Positions 44,517 to 55,000 of a DNA stretch of 64,000 nt are shown here, piece after piece. Numbering within the stretch: the first letter of the stretch is position 1; each line of letters starts with the position of its first letter. Made by a program: the position numbers and the translations under genes. Below the pieces are notes generated by a model that worked only from the letters and a program-made list of their open reading frames with translations, made no database searches and was not told where the DNA came from. Location: NCBI GenBank assembly GCA_036245805.1, contig BTRK01000003.1:41805215-41869214 (forward strand), read 5' to 3'. This stretch comes from Pristionchus mayeri (lineage: Eukaryota; Nematoda; Chromadorea; Rhabditida; Neodiplogasteridae).

Positions 44517-44587
44517 AAGACCCTGTGGATCTCGTTGCTTAGGCAAACGTGTCCACGGGGTGCTCGATTCTTACGGAGCGGGTCTCT
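44517..44587 (+). ncRNA. candidate structured RNA, three-way-junction fold
   Basis: AGACCC (44518) can pair with GGGTCT (44580), TGTGGA with TCCACG, CGTTGC with GCAAACG around a TTAG loop, and GCTC with GAGC. This gives a closed three-stem fold in about 70 bases inside otherwise AT-rich DNA. No known family fits: it lacks tRNA A and B boxes, hammerhead core bases and an Sm site. It may be chance. Confidence 0.25.
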
Positions 44588-44599
44588 TAATCGTGATTT

Positions 44600-45340
44600 T
44601 GTAACGAAACGTTTGCACCAACCTAATACCTTCCCATTTAAGTAGTCACTACTGCTTACTAGTGTACGAACACGCTAAAACTGTATGGTGCAAAAGTATA
44701 CAATCAATGTCTGGAAATAATTTAGCCGCTGATCGAGTTCATAACAGTTGAAAGTGTATTCACGTTCGAAAATTGATAGTCTCGATATTCTTTTACTTTT
44801 TTTAAAAACAAATATTATTTGTACAATTGTAGCCTCTGATCGAGTTCGGGAAGACCGTTCCTCCCGACGCGAGCGAGTACAGGACGCATATAGCGATCGA
44901 AAAAGGAGGCAACTTTGCACGCAAAAGGGAGTAAGTGGTGGACAAGAAAGATGAGAACTTGTCATTCAAACAAAAAACGTCAAAACATATATTCGCAAAC
45001 TATAGCATATCCCTAAAAAATGAAGGGTGCTAAGATTGATGATAGGGATTTCTGCGCAATAGATCTACCCAATGAGAGATGAGATATAGCTCGCAACATG
45101 ATATGACAAATTTTCCGCAATTGACGAAACGGAAATGTCGAGTTGATTGGGCAATTTGCGTTTCGAAACGTGCGATGAGTAGTTGAAGCGCGTTTCGAAA
45201 TGATAAATGAGGCTCGAATTTCGAGCACATTTTCTTACTCCATTTTGTGTGCTTCCTCGCCAACCCTAACAAGAATATATCGCCCTCTGAAACTTAGCAT
45301 AACAGCATCATTTTCAATGAATCTTGGGCATCTACGCATA
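44600..45340. other. no gene recognised
   Basis: Short ORFs only. Two phrases repeat: GCCGCTGATCGAGTTC (44725) and GCCTCTGATCGAGTTCGG (44832), a possible short direct repeat. No exon with good borders seen. Confidence 0.4.
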
Positions 45341-45344
45341 ACTT

Positions 45345-45420
45345 TTCAGCATGGTGTTCATCAACAGTCAGAACACGGAGCATACAATATATAACACGCC
45401 TAATTATGACCCACTAATTG
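45345..45420 (+). repeat. duplicate of the first-exon start of the 46-kb gene
   Basis: TTTTCAGCATGGTGTTCATC, then AACAGTCAGAACACGG, nearly repeats TTGCAGCATGGTGTTCATC, AAAAGTAGGAACAGGG at 45966. The surrounding CTAATTATGACCCACTAA matches TGGTTATGACTCACTAAC at 45925. The duplicate runs into a stop (ACAATATATAA), so it is a dead exon copy; a tRNA-bearing element sits between the two. Confidence 0.6.
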
Positions 45421-45467
45421 TTTTATTGAATGCTACATCGTGTTCTAATGAAGGCTCATTACTCATT

Positions 45468-45836
45468 ATTAAAGGAGGGCTCTCGGCAAAGTAGCCACAT
45501 CGATAGAAGGGAGGTTCCAACCTCCAAAGATCATAGCGCGAGCTAGGAAGCGTACATACATCGGTGGGATAGCTCAGTGGTATAGCAGCCGTCACGTAAT
45601 CGGAAAGTTGTGGGTTCAATCCCCACCAGTTTTTGACAAAACTTCAAGATATTTGAATTCGCGCACTTCCCTGTCCCACAAGCGTCCATGGCACTCAGCC
45701 AACTAATCATAACTCTAGTGAGAGTAGAGATATTAATTTAATTTTTTTGGATCCTTTAGTCGTTAAGGGGAGCTTGGTTATGGCAATGACAGGGTCCAAA
45801 GTTGAACTTTGACTTCAGTCCTCCTTTAAGTACCTA
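45468..45836 (+). mobile_element. MITE-like element carrying a tRNA-like sequence
   Basis: The ends ATTAAAGGAGGGCTCTCGGC and AGTCCTCCTTTAAGT are related inverted repeats. Inside are the tRNA-like stretch (next entry) and the block TCCATGGCACTCAGCCAACT. That block recurs inverted at 63594-63625 (AGTTGGCTGAGTGCCATGGA), where another element end of this family may lie. No ORF. Confidence 0.6.
45561..45633 (+). tRNA. tRNA-like sequence, probably a pseudo-tRNA or SINE head
   Basis: GGTGGGATAGCTCAGTGGTA carries a good A box (TAGCTCAGTGG). TGTGGGTTCAATCCCCACC carries a perfect T stem and the B box GGTTCAATCC. The D stem is incomplete, the anticodon arm (GCCGTCACGTAATCGGA) has two mismatches, and the acceptor does not pair with CAGTTTT, so no isotype is given. 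The Pol III promoter boxes look intact, and TTTTT follows at once as a possible terminator. Confidence 0.55.
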
Positions 45837-45972
45837 ATTATGTATAACTAATTTGGGAACTAATTATTATTGTAACATGTTCGATAATCGCTGGGGCTTA
45901 CACATTAAAAGTGGCATCATACAGCTGGTTATGACTCACTAACTATGTAACTTATCAAAAATACATTGCAGC

Positions 45973-48027
45973 ATGGTGTTCATCAAAAGTAGGAACAGGG
46001 CTGAGCGGGAGGCTCGGATGCGCGCGCAAAGAGGGGAAACAGAAGCAGAAGATGATGAGGAGCAGTTCGCGAACTTTGCTGGGTGGTGAGTACGGTATTA
46101 TAGTTATGATGAGAACTATGACGTCATGTCTCCTTTGAAGTATTAATGACTTCGTAACATCCTATAATTTTTGCTCAATATATGCTGACAATATACTCTG
46201 TGTTTTGTGTTTCGAATATTTCATATTGGTGTTTTCTACTCTCATATCTAAAGTTAGATTTCGGACGTATTCGTTATCCGCAGGTTCTTGACTATAGCCT
46301 ATTGACTATATTTTAAGACAACAACAGTGGCGGGAAACATAAACATCTGGGGTACTAGGTCGGATGAGAACCATGACATATGCCGCATCTATCAAATGCT
46401 GCCAGACGTGATTGATCTCATCCGACCTAGTGCCACATCTGGTTCAGGCAATTCACGGGACGTGATGTCGACGAAAGACAACTGGAACAATTGGGTCGCC
46501 CGAGACGCCAGTACCAACCCAGACCATACGTGAGTTAGACATGCTGGGTACCGTGCGGTCCGAGACTGTATCCCGCTTATGGATTCCGAAATCATCACCC
46601 TCCTTTCAGAGGCATTACCAATATCGCCCCTTCCGAGGTCGGCAGCGCAACATTCCGTAATATTTCATTTACATTTCAAACTTACGGCGTACATATTCAA
46701 AGCGTTTCGCATTTTCTGATTTTCATTAGATTTATATTATTAAAATAATTAGTTACCAATTGAATTTGATAAATTTCTGCTGCTATGAGTTGCTGAGCAG
46801 GGAGGAAGCGGAGGCGCTGCTGAAGGACTCGTCTCGGATCGAGTATATCGACCCCAGATTCGTCAATCAGCACCAATTCGCCATGCCGGATGTTCGTGAA
46901 CAGGATTACATACGATAGAGAATTCCCAGACACCGGGAAATTACTATGCGCCATCGCTTGTGCCATCCAGTGTTATTTCTTGTTCCTAGAAACTTGAAAT
47001 ATTGACAGGGACGGCGTAAAACTGTGTGCGATAATGTAATTCTTATAATGATATTGTTGCAGGAACTGGTCTGGTCGACTCTGGGCGCGAACGAGGAATA
47101 CATGCCGGAGGGCTATTTGTGCCCGCGCGGAGCAGAGATTCACGGTATGCGAACGAGTATTTCCTAGCGTAATACTTGTTAATGTGATGATATTGGCTTC
47201 AGTAATGCCATATTTAACCACACTATTTTCAAAAATATTATCCACAAAATATAAATATCCGGCTCTTTACAATGGTTGGACCTTTGCTACTCGAATACTT
47301 GGCATCACATCAATATACTGGCCTCATTGTTTAATACTATAGTAAAGTGTTGTAGAAGGAGGAGCTCGATCGGGAGAGGAGCCGCAACTACATCATCTAC
47401 CAGCTGATCTGCGAGAGCGGCCCACTGCATGTGGAGGACCTCTGGAAGGTCCTCCTCAACACGCAGAAGAGGGTACGTGGAATGATTCCACCGAGGGTAT
47501 GTAACCACATTTTGTTCGTTTCAGGTAAGTTGTATGTGGTTAGGTACTCTCCCACAGCACTTGCACTAGCACATTAACAAGCATTATCCTTTTGCTTCAG
47601 GTAAGTTCAGAGAAATACTTCATTGCAAATTAAAATTTTATAATTTTGCAAATGTTTAGGATCCGTTCCCATTCGATGGCTTCTTCGGATTTTATCGCTT
47701 CATCACTCACATCTTCTTGGTGGATTCGCAGCGAATGATTTGTTCATTAAAATATTTTTTATATATTTTTCAAAAAAAGTAACCTCATCGGAGATGCAGA
47801 ACGGCATTGTTTGCCAGACCAAAACGTTGATCTTAGAATAAAATATTGATTTTCATTCGCAGGTCTACAACCAGAACATCCTGGTGACTGTGGCTGTGAT
47901 GCGGTATGCGCACTCGCTCTACCACCGGTTGACCACGAAGCTCTACCACCAGATGACCACGAAGCTGTTTAAGGGAGTATCATCGTTTGTGCGCCTATTG
48001 CGTTGTCATATCACGGGTCTCCTGTAA
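45973..48027 (+). CDS. multi-exon gene of unknown function
   Basis: Exons: 45973-46085, 46448-46529, about 46791-46890, 47063-47144, 47347-47473, 47863-48027 (TAA). The N-terminus is charged (MVFIKSRNRAEREARMRAQR, then GETEAEDDEEQF) and runs in phase into WQFTGRDVDERQLEQLGRPR. Middle exons give SREEAEALLKDSSRIEYIDP, ELVWSTLGANEEYMPEGYLC and EELDRERSRNYIIYQLICES, GPLHVEDLWKVLL. The last exon has a doubled phrase, LYHRLTTKLYHQMTTKLF, and ends in a hydrophobic LLRCHITGLL. The third exon's acceptor is weak, and one junction (47144 to 47347) is out of phase for the likeliest frame, so one splice site is misread or damaged. I recognise no family. A GGCACTAGG MITE lies in the first intron at 46351-46434. 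Confidence 0.55.
46351..46434. repeat. GGCACTAGG MITE in the first intron of the 46-kb gene
   Basis: GGTACTAGGTCGGATGAGAA, CCATGACATATGCCGC is mirrored by GCTGCCAGACGTGATTGA, TCTCATCCGACCTAGTGCC. It overlaps the region just before the next exon's acceptor. A half copy (GATGAGAACTATGACGTCAT) lies at 46109. Confidence 0.75.
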
Positions 48028-48029
48028 AA

Positions 48030-48880
48030 GTGTAGGAAAACTGGCCCCTTTGGCTACTAGGAAATATTTTGTATCTCAGATTTCGATTAAACTTGGTGGA
48101 TGGACACCATTGAGGGTCAGAAGAAGATCAATTCTTTTTTTTTTTGCGAAAACTGCACATTATCGATTTTTGTGATCTACTGCGAAGTGACGTCTTTCAG
48201 TCAATTTTGATCGTACAGAGAACTATTTTTTTTGCATTTTTTTCAAAATCGAGAGATCTACAACGTCCTCAACGTAGGACCAACGGCCAAATCACGTCTT
48301 CATAGTGAAAATTGCGAAAAACTGAATTTCGTGATGAGAATATCGATTTTTTGGCTTCGTATACAAAAAACACAATCGTTTTTATTCTTTATATGGAATC
48401 TCCATACAAAATTAGGGGGTGTCTATGTTGACCATTTTTCATATCTCTGTCCTTGGAATATCGATTTACTATGGGTGATTCTCGACTTTTCTGGACTTGG
48501 TTATTTTTTTTTCAGATTTCGTTATTTGGTCATATTTCGGTTCAACGTGGTCCAATCGTGCAGTCAAAAAATGCAATCGATAGCTCTCATCAAGCTCTAT
48601 AAATTCCTCTAAGAGCTTCCAATCGCTACGACTCTTCGTTTTCAAGTTATTTGATGAAAACTGTCTGAAACGGGTAAAATTGTGATATTTCAGCTACAAA
48701 TTTCGCATGAGAAGCGTTTTATCACTGGATTTGCATCTTAAAAATGTTTTTAGACATTGTTAACCATTTTTTGTTTCATTCTCGCTCAAATTCTAAAAAC
48801 ATTTTTAAGATGCAAATCCAGTATCGAAGTATATTGGGGACGAGAAAACTTCCTACGTTGGCCGTTTTTTTCAGAACCGG
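48030..48880. other. no gene recognised; one short palindrome
   Basis: A perfect inverted repeat of about 25 bp (GGATTTGCATCTTAAAAATG at 48729 and CATTTTTAAGATGCAAATCC at 48799) is the only structure noted. The 126-codon ORF here has no exon borders or recognisable motif. Confidence 0.4.
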
Positions 48881-48917
48881 TTTTTAGGCATTTCCCGTTC
48901 CGCTCCCGGCTCTACCA

Positions 48918-50300
48918 TATCACGCCTCTCATGAGAAAATCGAGCTGAGCATGGGAATGGTGAAATGAGTTCTAACCGGTTTTGGCCACCCTGAGGCATA
49001 CCTGAGTGACCCCTGAAGTCTTATAGTACACTCTTCATTATGGAGATCCCTACGTAGAGTCGGATACCCGGCATCACTCACTTTGCGAGCTGTTTTCTTG
49101 GATACGATGCGCCAGAAAGTGAGTAGACGATTTTTATTTTTGATATAACTTTTGTTGTAGCTGATTTCGGAATTTGGATGTTGTGGTACTATATACCAAA
49201 TCCATCGAGGAATACGATGCGTGCATTGCGTCATCAATTGCATCTTCTCTGATTGCGTAGTGATCACGCAATCGAACAACACTTTTTCATACATCCTTTA
49301 TTCTTACAAAGATTTTTTCATACTCGCCAAACTTTCTAGATACGCTCGAGGCCTATCCAGAAAAAAATTAGAAGTTGCTGCGGAGTAGCACATTTGCTGC
49401 AGCCTTGCTGCAAAAAAAGGCTCGCAAATTCATAACTCCGGTTCTAGGCAAGCTAGAGACCTGTTCAAACCGTCAAAATGATCGGTATCGTGAGTAAAGT
49501 TCATCCTGAGAATATGAAAACAAAATCTCCTAATTTGCCCGAGGGCATGAAAAAATCACTTTTTTGCAAGACCATTTTTTGGACATTCATAACTTTTCGG
49601 AAAATGTATTTAAAAATCTACTTTTTGCTTAGGCATGTTCGAGATGTATTAAAGATACGATTCCCAACTTTTTAGAGCGATTGGATACCTTTCCTGTGCG
49701 CGGCGTTCGTTTTCCTAAGGTATACTGGTGTCGAGAAACACCCTGTTTACCCCTATGAGCGAGAGAGTCCATGGGAATCTGTGCCCATCTTTCCATCTTC
49801 AATGTGAGACGGAAAGTCTCGAATTGCTCTCACAATGCAAACACTTTGCTATATCGGTATTTTTATTGCTCGGGTATCGATTTTGTATGCATTTTTTCAG
49901 GCCTTTCGTACATTTCGCGTTTATGGAAAGTTAGGTGTGCATCTCATCGAGCTTTTTTACTGGGGATATTTTATTTTGGATAAAGAATAGAGCGATTCCG
50001 CAAAATCTCCTTAAAAAAATGTCCCTCTTCTGGTCTACATCTTCGGTTCGGTGATGGAAGCGTGACGAAATTGCCATAACACATTTTTTTTTTGCATTTC
50101 AAACCCATTTGCAAACTTATCCGAGCTATTTATTTCATGCGTCCCAATGGCAAAAATGTGAGCAAACACGCTCACCAAATGCCCCATAAATTTGTATGGC
50201 CACGCTCCATTGAATCTCAGTTCTTCCATTATTTGTTTCAGCCTACCATTACCGAGAACTTCTGTTTCGTTCTTTCAGATCGATAAGCCTTTCCGTATTC
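48918..50300. mobile_element. chimaeric remnant of two foldback families
   Basis: It starts CATATCACGCCTCTCATGAG, as at 20622, and continues TTCTAACCGGTTTTGGC and CACCCTGAGGCATACCTGAG, as in that foldback. From about 49130 it follows the other family, found at 53.47-54.79 and 59.06-60.12 kb: TTGCGTAGTGATCACGCAAT, TTGCTGCAGCCTTGCTGC, CATGAAAAAATCACTTTTTT, TACTGGTGTCGAGAAACACC, CTGTTTACCCCTATGAG. Only one arm is present, so it no longer folds back. Confidence 0.6.
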
Positions 50301-50316
50301 TGAAAATCCGAACTTA

Positions 50317-50577
50317 AAGGAGGACCAAAGGCAAAATTCAATGTTTGACGTTTTCATACGCACGGCCTAGATCTCCCCAACGATAGGAAGCTCCGAAATT
50401 TTCACATTGATATCTCCATTACGAACAGAGCTGTCGGTAGTTGGCGGGGAGCCAAAATCGGGGAAAGCTCAGGCAACGAGCGAGAGAGCAAGCGACTTGA
50501 AGAGAGTTCTCCTATAATTGAAACATATTTCAACCGGGCGCGCGTTTGTCTTCACTCCTCATTTAATTTCTATAAAA
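50317..50577. mobile_element. MITE (AGGAGGAGTAAA family), inverted copy
   Basis: It ends with CAACCGGGCGCGCGTTTGTC and TTCACTCCTCATTTAA, the reverse of 31343-31400. The left end is AACTTAAAGGAGGACC. About 260 bp. Confidence 0.6.
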
Positions 50578-50597
50578 TAACCAAACAAATTCTGAAT

Positions 50598-50880
50598 TAA
50601 AGTGTGCTCCGGGGAATGTTCCCATAGTGACAGCGTGGATATCGCGGAGGCCACTCACCCGATCATAAATCACTTTGTGTGAAGTTCCACATACGCTTCT
50701 GACGTTATTTACATATGCGCAAAGTTTATTGAAAACGCAGGGTCGTGGCTATTGTATTTATGTTGGCCATCGTTATACATAATTCGCATATCTTTCAATG
50801 GGTAATTTCGCTACAGTTTCACACTGAGAGCGCAGAATTTTCGTGGTATGGCATCCATTCCCTGGAACACTCAATATCAT
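50598..50880. mobile_element. MITE (AGTGCTCCGGGGAAT family)
   Basis: The left end ATTAAAGTGTGCTCCGGGGA leads into GCGTGGATATCGCGGAGGCC, CACTTTGTGTGAAGTTCC and GCGCAAAGTTTATTGAAAAC, matching 31600-31720. The right end (CATTCCCTGGAACACTCAAT) is diverged. As at 31.3-31.9 kb, it stands next to a member of the AGGAGGAGTAAA family. Confidence 0.65.
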
Positions 50881-50884
50881 GTAC

Positions 50885-51985
50885 CTAATGGAAAAGTAAT
50901 TTTGTATAATGTATCTTGTTATGCCTTTGTACCGCTTAAACTGCTCGGCCTTCAAATGACACTGAGCGCTCCGTTGAATTCACCTTTATCGCGTGATCTC
51001 CTCAAAGGAAGCGAGAAATGGCTGGCTTAGACTAGAGACATAAAAGAGAGAGAGAGGATTGGGTGAGAAGAGGAGAGGGGAGTGGAAGGGGAGAAGGAAG
51101 CAACGTGCAATTGGGCCACTAGTTCGTCTCCCTCTCTTTCCCTCTTTTTCTCTCTTCCAGTTCCAGTGGATGCAAGTGTACCCCATCTGCCCGTCCTCAT
51201 CTAATTTATTGTCAGCGTCAATTACCCATCAATCCCATTCCCTACCATTCTCTCTTAGCCCACTTTATCTGACACAAGCATGTTGATATATCCAGTGGTA
51301 GTAGCTGGAAATTTACCTGAAAAGAATTGAACATGTATCTTTTAACATGTATCTCGATTTCTCTGTATTCGCACGCGCAATCATCGCTTCTGAACTGCGC
51401 TTTCGCAATGTATGGCATAGTCAGTATTTCTTTCGGAAAGTTGCATAATATGCAACAAGGTTTAGACCGAGAACCATTGAAGAAGATGAAAGACTTGCAA
51501 TTGTCCCACTGTTAAACCCGTGTTGCTCTTTCGACTTTCTGTGTTTCTTCGCATCAATTGCACGATCTGTCCTTCTCTCTGATTTATGGTCTTCGCGATT
51601 GCGCCTTGACCTTGGTTACACTCCTCTTCGCATCTACTCGTTTAGTCCGTCAGCGAGTGGACGATTTTATTGTGACTTTTCCTTCGTATTTATAAAACTA
51701 AACTTTGCATGATTAACATTCTATATCTCGCTCTCTATATCTCATAATTAGGGTTAGTAGATGCACTTGCATCACAACTGTACCATCCGTCTTGAAATTT
51801 TTCTCTAGTGATTCGTCTCATATTATATCTCATTTTTAGATTCACACGTTTCCAGTTTTTTTTATCTCTTCGACATTATATTACTTTACGTTCATGAATC
51901 GCATTAACAATATAATACATTTTTGTGAAATTATCTAGCATGCTGTCCTGATTCTTTACCGAGATGATTTAGTAATTTCAGTTTC
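50885..51985. other. no gene recognised upstream of the USP-like gene
   Basis: Contains CT- and AG-rich stretches (GAGAGAGAGAGG at 51046 mirrored by CCCTCTCTTTCCC at 51130, a weak hairpin) but no exon. The presumed promoter and trans-splice site of the next gene lie at its right end (GTAATTTCAG at 51972-51981). Confidence 0.4.
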
Positions 51986-52005
51986 ACAAGTAGAACTGAG
52001 TATTG

Positions 52006-55000
52006 ATGGATCAGCGAAGTGGTGTTCCAGATAAATCACGCAAATACAGAGAAAGGCAAGATTCAGATCGCTCAGGTTAGTAAATATTGTTCACGCTATT
52101 CATAATGCTGAATTGCTGAATTGCATGCTGAATTTTGTGTATATGTTGTTATTTCACATACCGTGACACGTAATGTACATTTTTAATTGTGCGTGAAATA
52201 TCACCATATAGATTGCAGAGATTATTGATTAAAGTTGCATCTCTGACACTGGTGTACCAGCGTCAGAGATCCAATTTGAACATAAATGCATTTCAGAATC
52301 CCCTGGATCGGTGCAAGCAGATGTCCTCGAAGGTGTGTACTTCATAATGCTTGATTCTGATTTCTATGCTCGAGGTAGTCATGTACTTTAACGAATTATT
52401 TTTGAGACGCCTCATCTGTACCATCTGTACCATCCGTGACAACGATCGGTCAATGCACTTTAACCTGCAGTTGCAGATCTGCAAGTGAGTAAATACAGAG
52501 TTTCGGTGCACAATATTGTTAAAATTATAACATCACAGGCGGAGCATGCTCTCATTGGCTGAGCAGAAGTTATATTAAGGAGATAACAGATAAATTGGAA
52601 AAATGCAAGATTTCTGAAATCACGAAGGAAATCAAGAAACCTGCGAGCAAAAATATTGTATCGTTTCCTGAGCTCGAACAGATAACCATGACGGATGATC
52701 GATCATCGGTAAGAAGTAGAATGAATGATTAATACGATGAATATTTTCAGATTCGGCGTTACCTATTATGGAATATCGACGGGATCCTTGACAAATCCGG
52801 AAAGATTGTAGCTAATCTGACAAAGTTTATTCGATTTGAGTAATTAATTTATTAATAAAGTCCCATAGGATGACAGAGAAAATCCGCCCTGATGGAATCC
52901 TGCTGAACGAGCTGATACTTAGTTTCGCCGATGTTTCTGATAATTCGATTCAGTTCAAACAACTGAAGTACAAAGTGAAATGTTTGGGATACTCAATCAT
53001 GTCGTGAGTTTCAGAAATAATGCTTTAAAATATAATCATATCCAAAACACTAGAATATCGCCATCGAGTTATGGGAAGGAATGGCGACGTGGATCAACTA
53101 TTCTAATTCGCAACGATTTAATAGCCGAGTATGAGAGGATTGAGCCAGATAATAAGAGAGAGAAGTTTTCACTGTATGAAGATGTTTGTTATGGTTTTAT
53201 ACATAATATGTCTCATATGGTATCGCACATTTTTTGGGGAGGGTGACAAAACAGAAACAAATCACTGCTCCTTCGGGAATCGACGTAGGGACTTGGGAGT
53301 AGTTACATTGTTATCACTACTCTCCACTACACCATCATTGTTATATCCACTAACTAGGCTAATATGAGTTGTAGTCACTACGAACGTATATGCGTTCATG
53401 ATCCAAAATTGGGAATATGAGTGGGAAATCATTATTAGATAATCATCAAATGCAGTAACCAATCGACACTTACAGTCGTGAGCATAAGTCACCGGGCACT
53501 TTTGGAATGGGTTTGAATTTTTAACCAGGAAAATTTCAATTCTGCAACTAGGATGTTATGCACCAAATTCATCAGAGATTTTTATTTTTGATATTGGGGT
53601 ATGACGCAAGAGCACAGTCGTTGCGTAGTGATTACGCAATCAAAATTCACTTTTCTAAAAGGGCATTATTCTTACATGGACTTTTTCCAGCACGCCAAAC
53701 TTTCTGAGGTTGGAGTCATGCCCGAGACCTACCAAGAAAAAAATTTAGAGGTTGCTGCGCGACCACACATTTGCTGCAGCCTTGCTGAAAAATCGAGGTC
53801 GAAAATTCAGATCTCGGCTCCTAGTCAAGCTAGCGACTGGTTCAAGGATCGCCATCATGAGTCCAGATGATTCTGAGAATATGAAAACAATATGTCGAAA
53901 TTTGCCCTCAGGGCACGAAAAAAACTCTTTTTTGAATGACCATTTTTTCGACATTCATAACTACATGGGAAATGTAGGCAAAAATCTGGTTTCTGCGTAG
54001 GAATGTTCAAAATGTAATGAAGATCTGATTCCTAACTTTTTAGAGCGATTGGACACCTTTCCTGCCCGCGGCGACGATTTTTCAGGGGGATACTGGTGTC
54101 GAGAAACACCTTGTTTACCCCTATGAGAGAGAGTACAGACGTAAACAAGATGTTTCCGGAGCCTAGTATACCTCCGAAAAACGAACGCCGCGGGCAGGAA
54201 AAGTGTCCAATCGCTCTAAAAAGTTAGGAATCAGATCTTCAATACATTTTGAACATTCCTACGCAGAAAACAGATTTTTGTCTACATTTCCCATGTAGTT
54301 ATGAATGTCCGAAAAATGGTCATTCAAAAAAAGTGATTTTTTCGTGCCCTGAGGGCAAATTTCGACATATTGTTTTCATATTCTCAGAATCATCTGGACT
54401 CATGATGGCGATCATTCTGATGCCTTGAACCAGTCTCTAGCTTGACTAGGAGCCGAGATCTGAATTTTCGACCTCAATTTTGCTGCAAGGCTGCAGCAAA
54501 TGTGCGGTCGCGCAGCAACCCCTAAATTTTTTTCTTGGTAGGTCTCGGGCATGACTCCAACCTCAGAACCCTCCAACCTTGGCGTGCTGGAAAAAATCCA
54601 TGTAAGAATAATGCCCTTTACGCCATCACTATGTAAAGACTAGGCTATTGCATCATACCCCAATATCAAAAAGAAAATTCTCCGATGAATTTGATGCATA
54701 ACATCCTAGTTGCAGAATTGAAATGTTTATGGTTAAAAAAATCAAACCCATTCCAAAAGTGCCCGGTGACTTATGCTCGCGACTGTTGCTGGGTTTATCT
54801 CACTTATGTTTATCTAACCATGATTTTCCACTCAAATTTCCAATTTGTTACCATGAACCCATATACGGTCGTAGTGACAAAAACTCACATTCGCCCAGTT
54901 ACTGGGTATACCAATGGCGGTGTAGTGGAGAGCATAACAATGCAACTACTCCCAAGTCCCTACGTCGATTTCCGGCGGAGCAGTGATTTGTTTCTGTCTT

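Noticed and set aside
44517..44587. hammerhead ribozyme or tRNA for the 44.5-kb fold
   Set aside because: The CUGAUGA/GAAA core is absent, as are A and B boxes; stems do not match a cloverleaf.
48232..48612. 126-codon open frame
   Set aside because: Composition is Phe/Ile-rich like surrounding AT-rich DNA; no exon borders or motif.
52471..52484. possible 14-base micro-exon (CCTGCAG acceptor, GTGAGT donor)
   Set aside because: Including it breaks the frame of the USP-like gene; skipping it joins 52332 to 52539 in phase.
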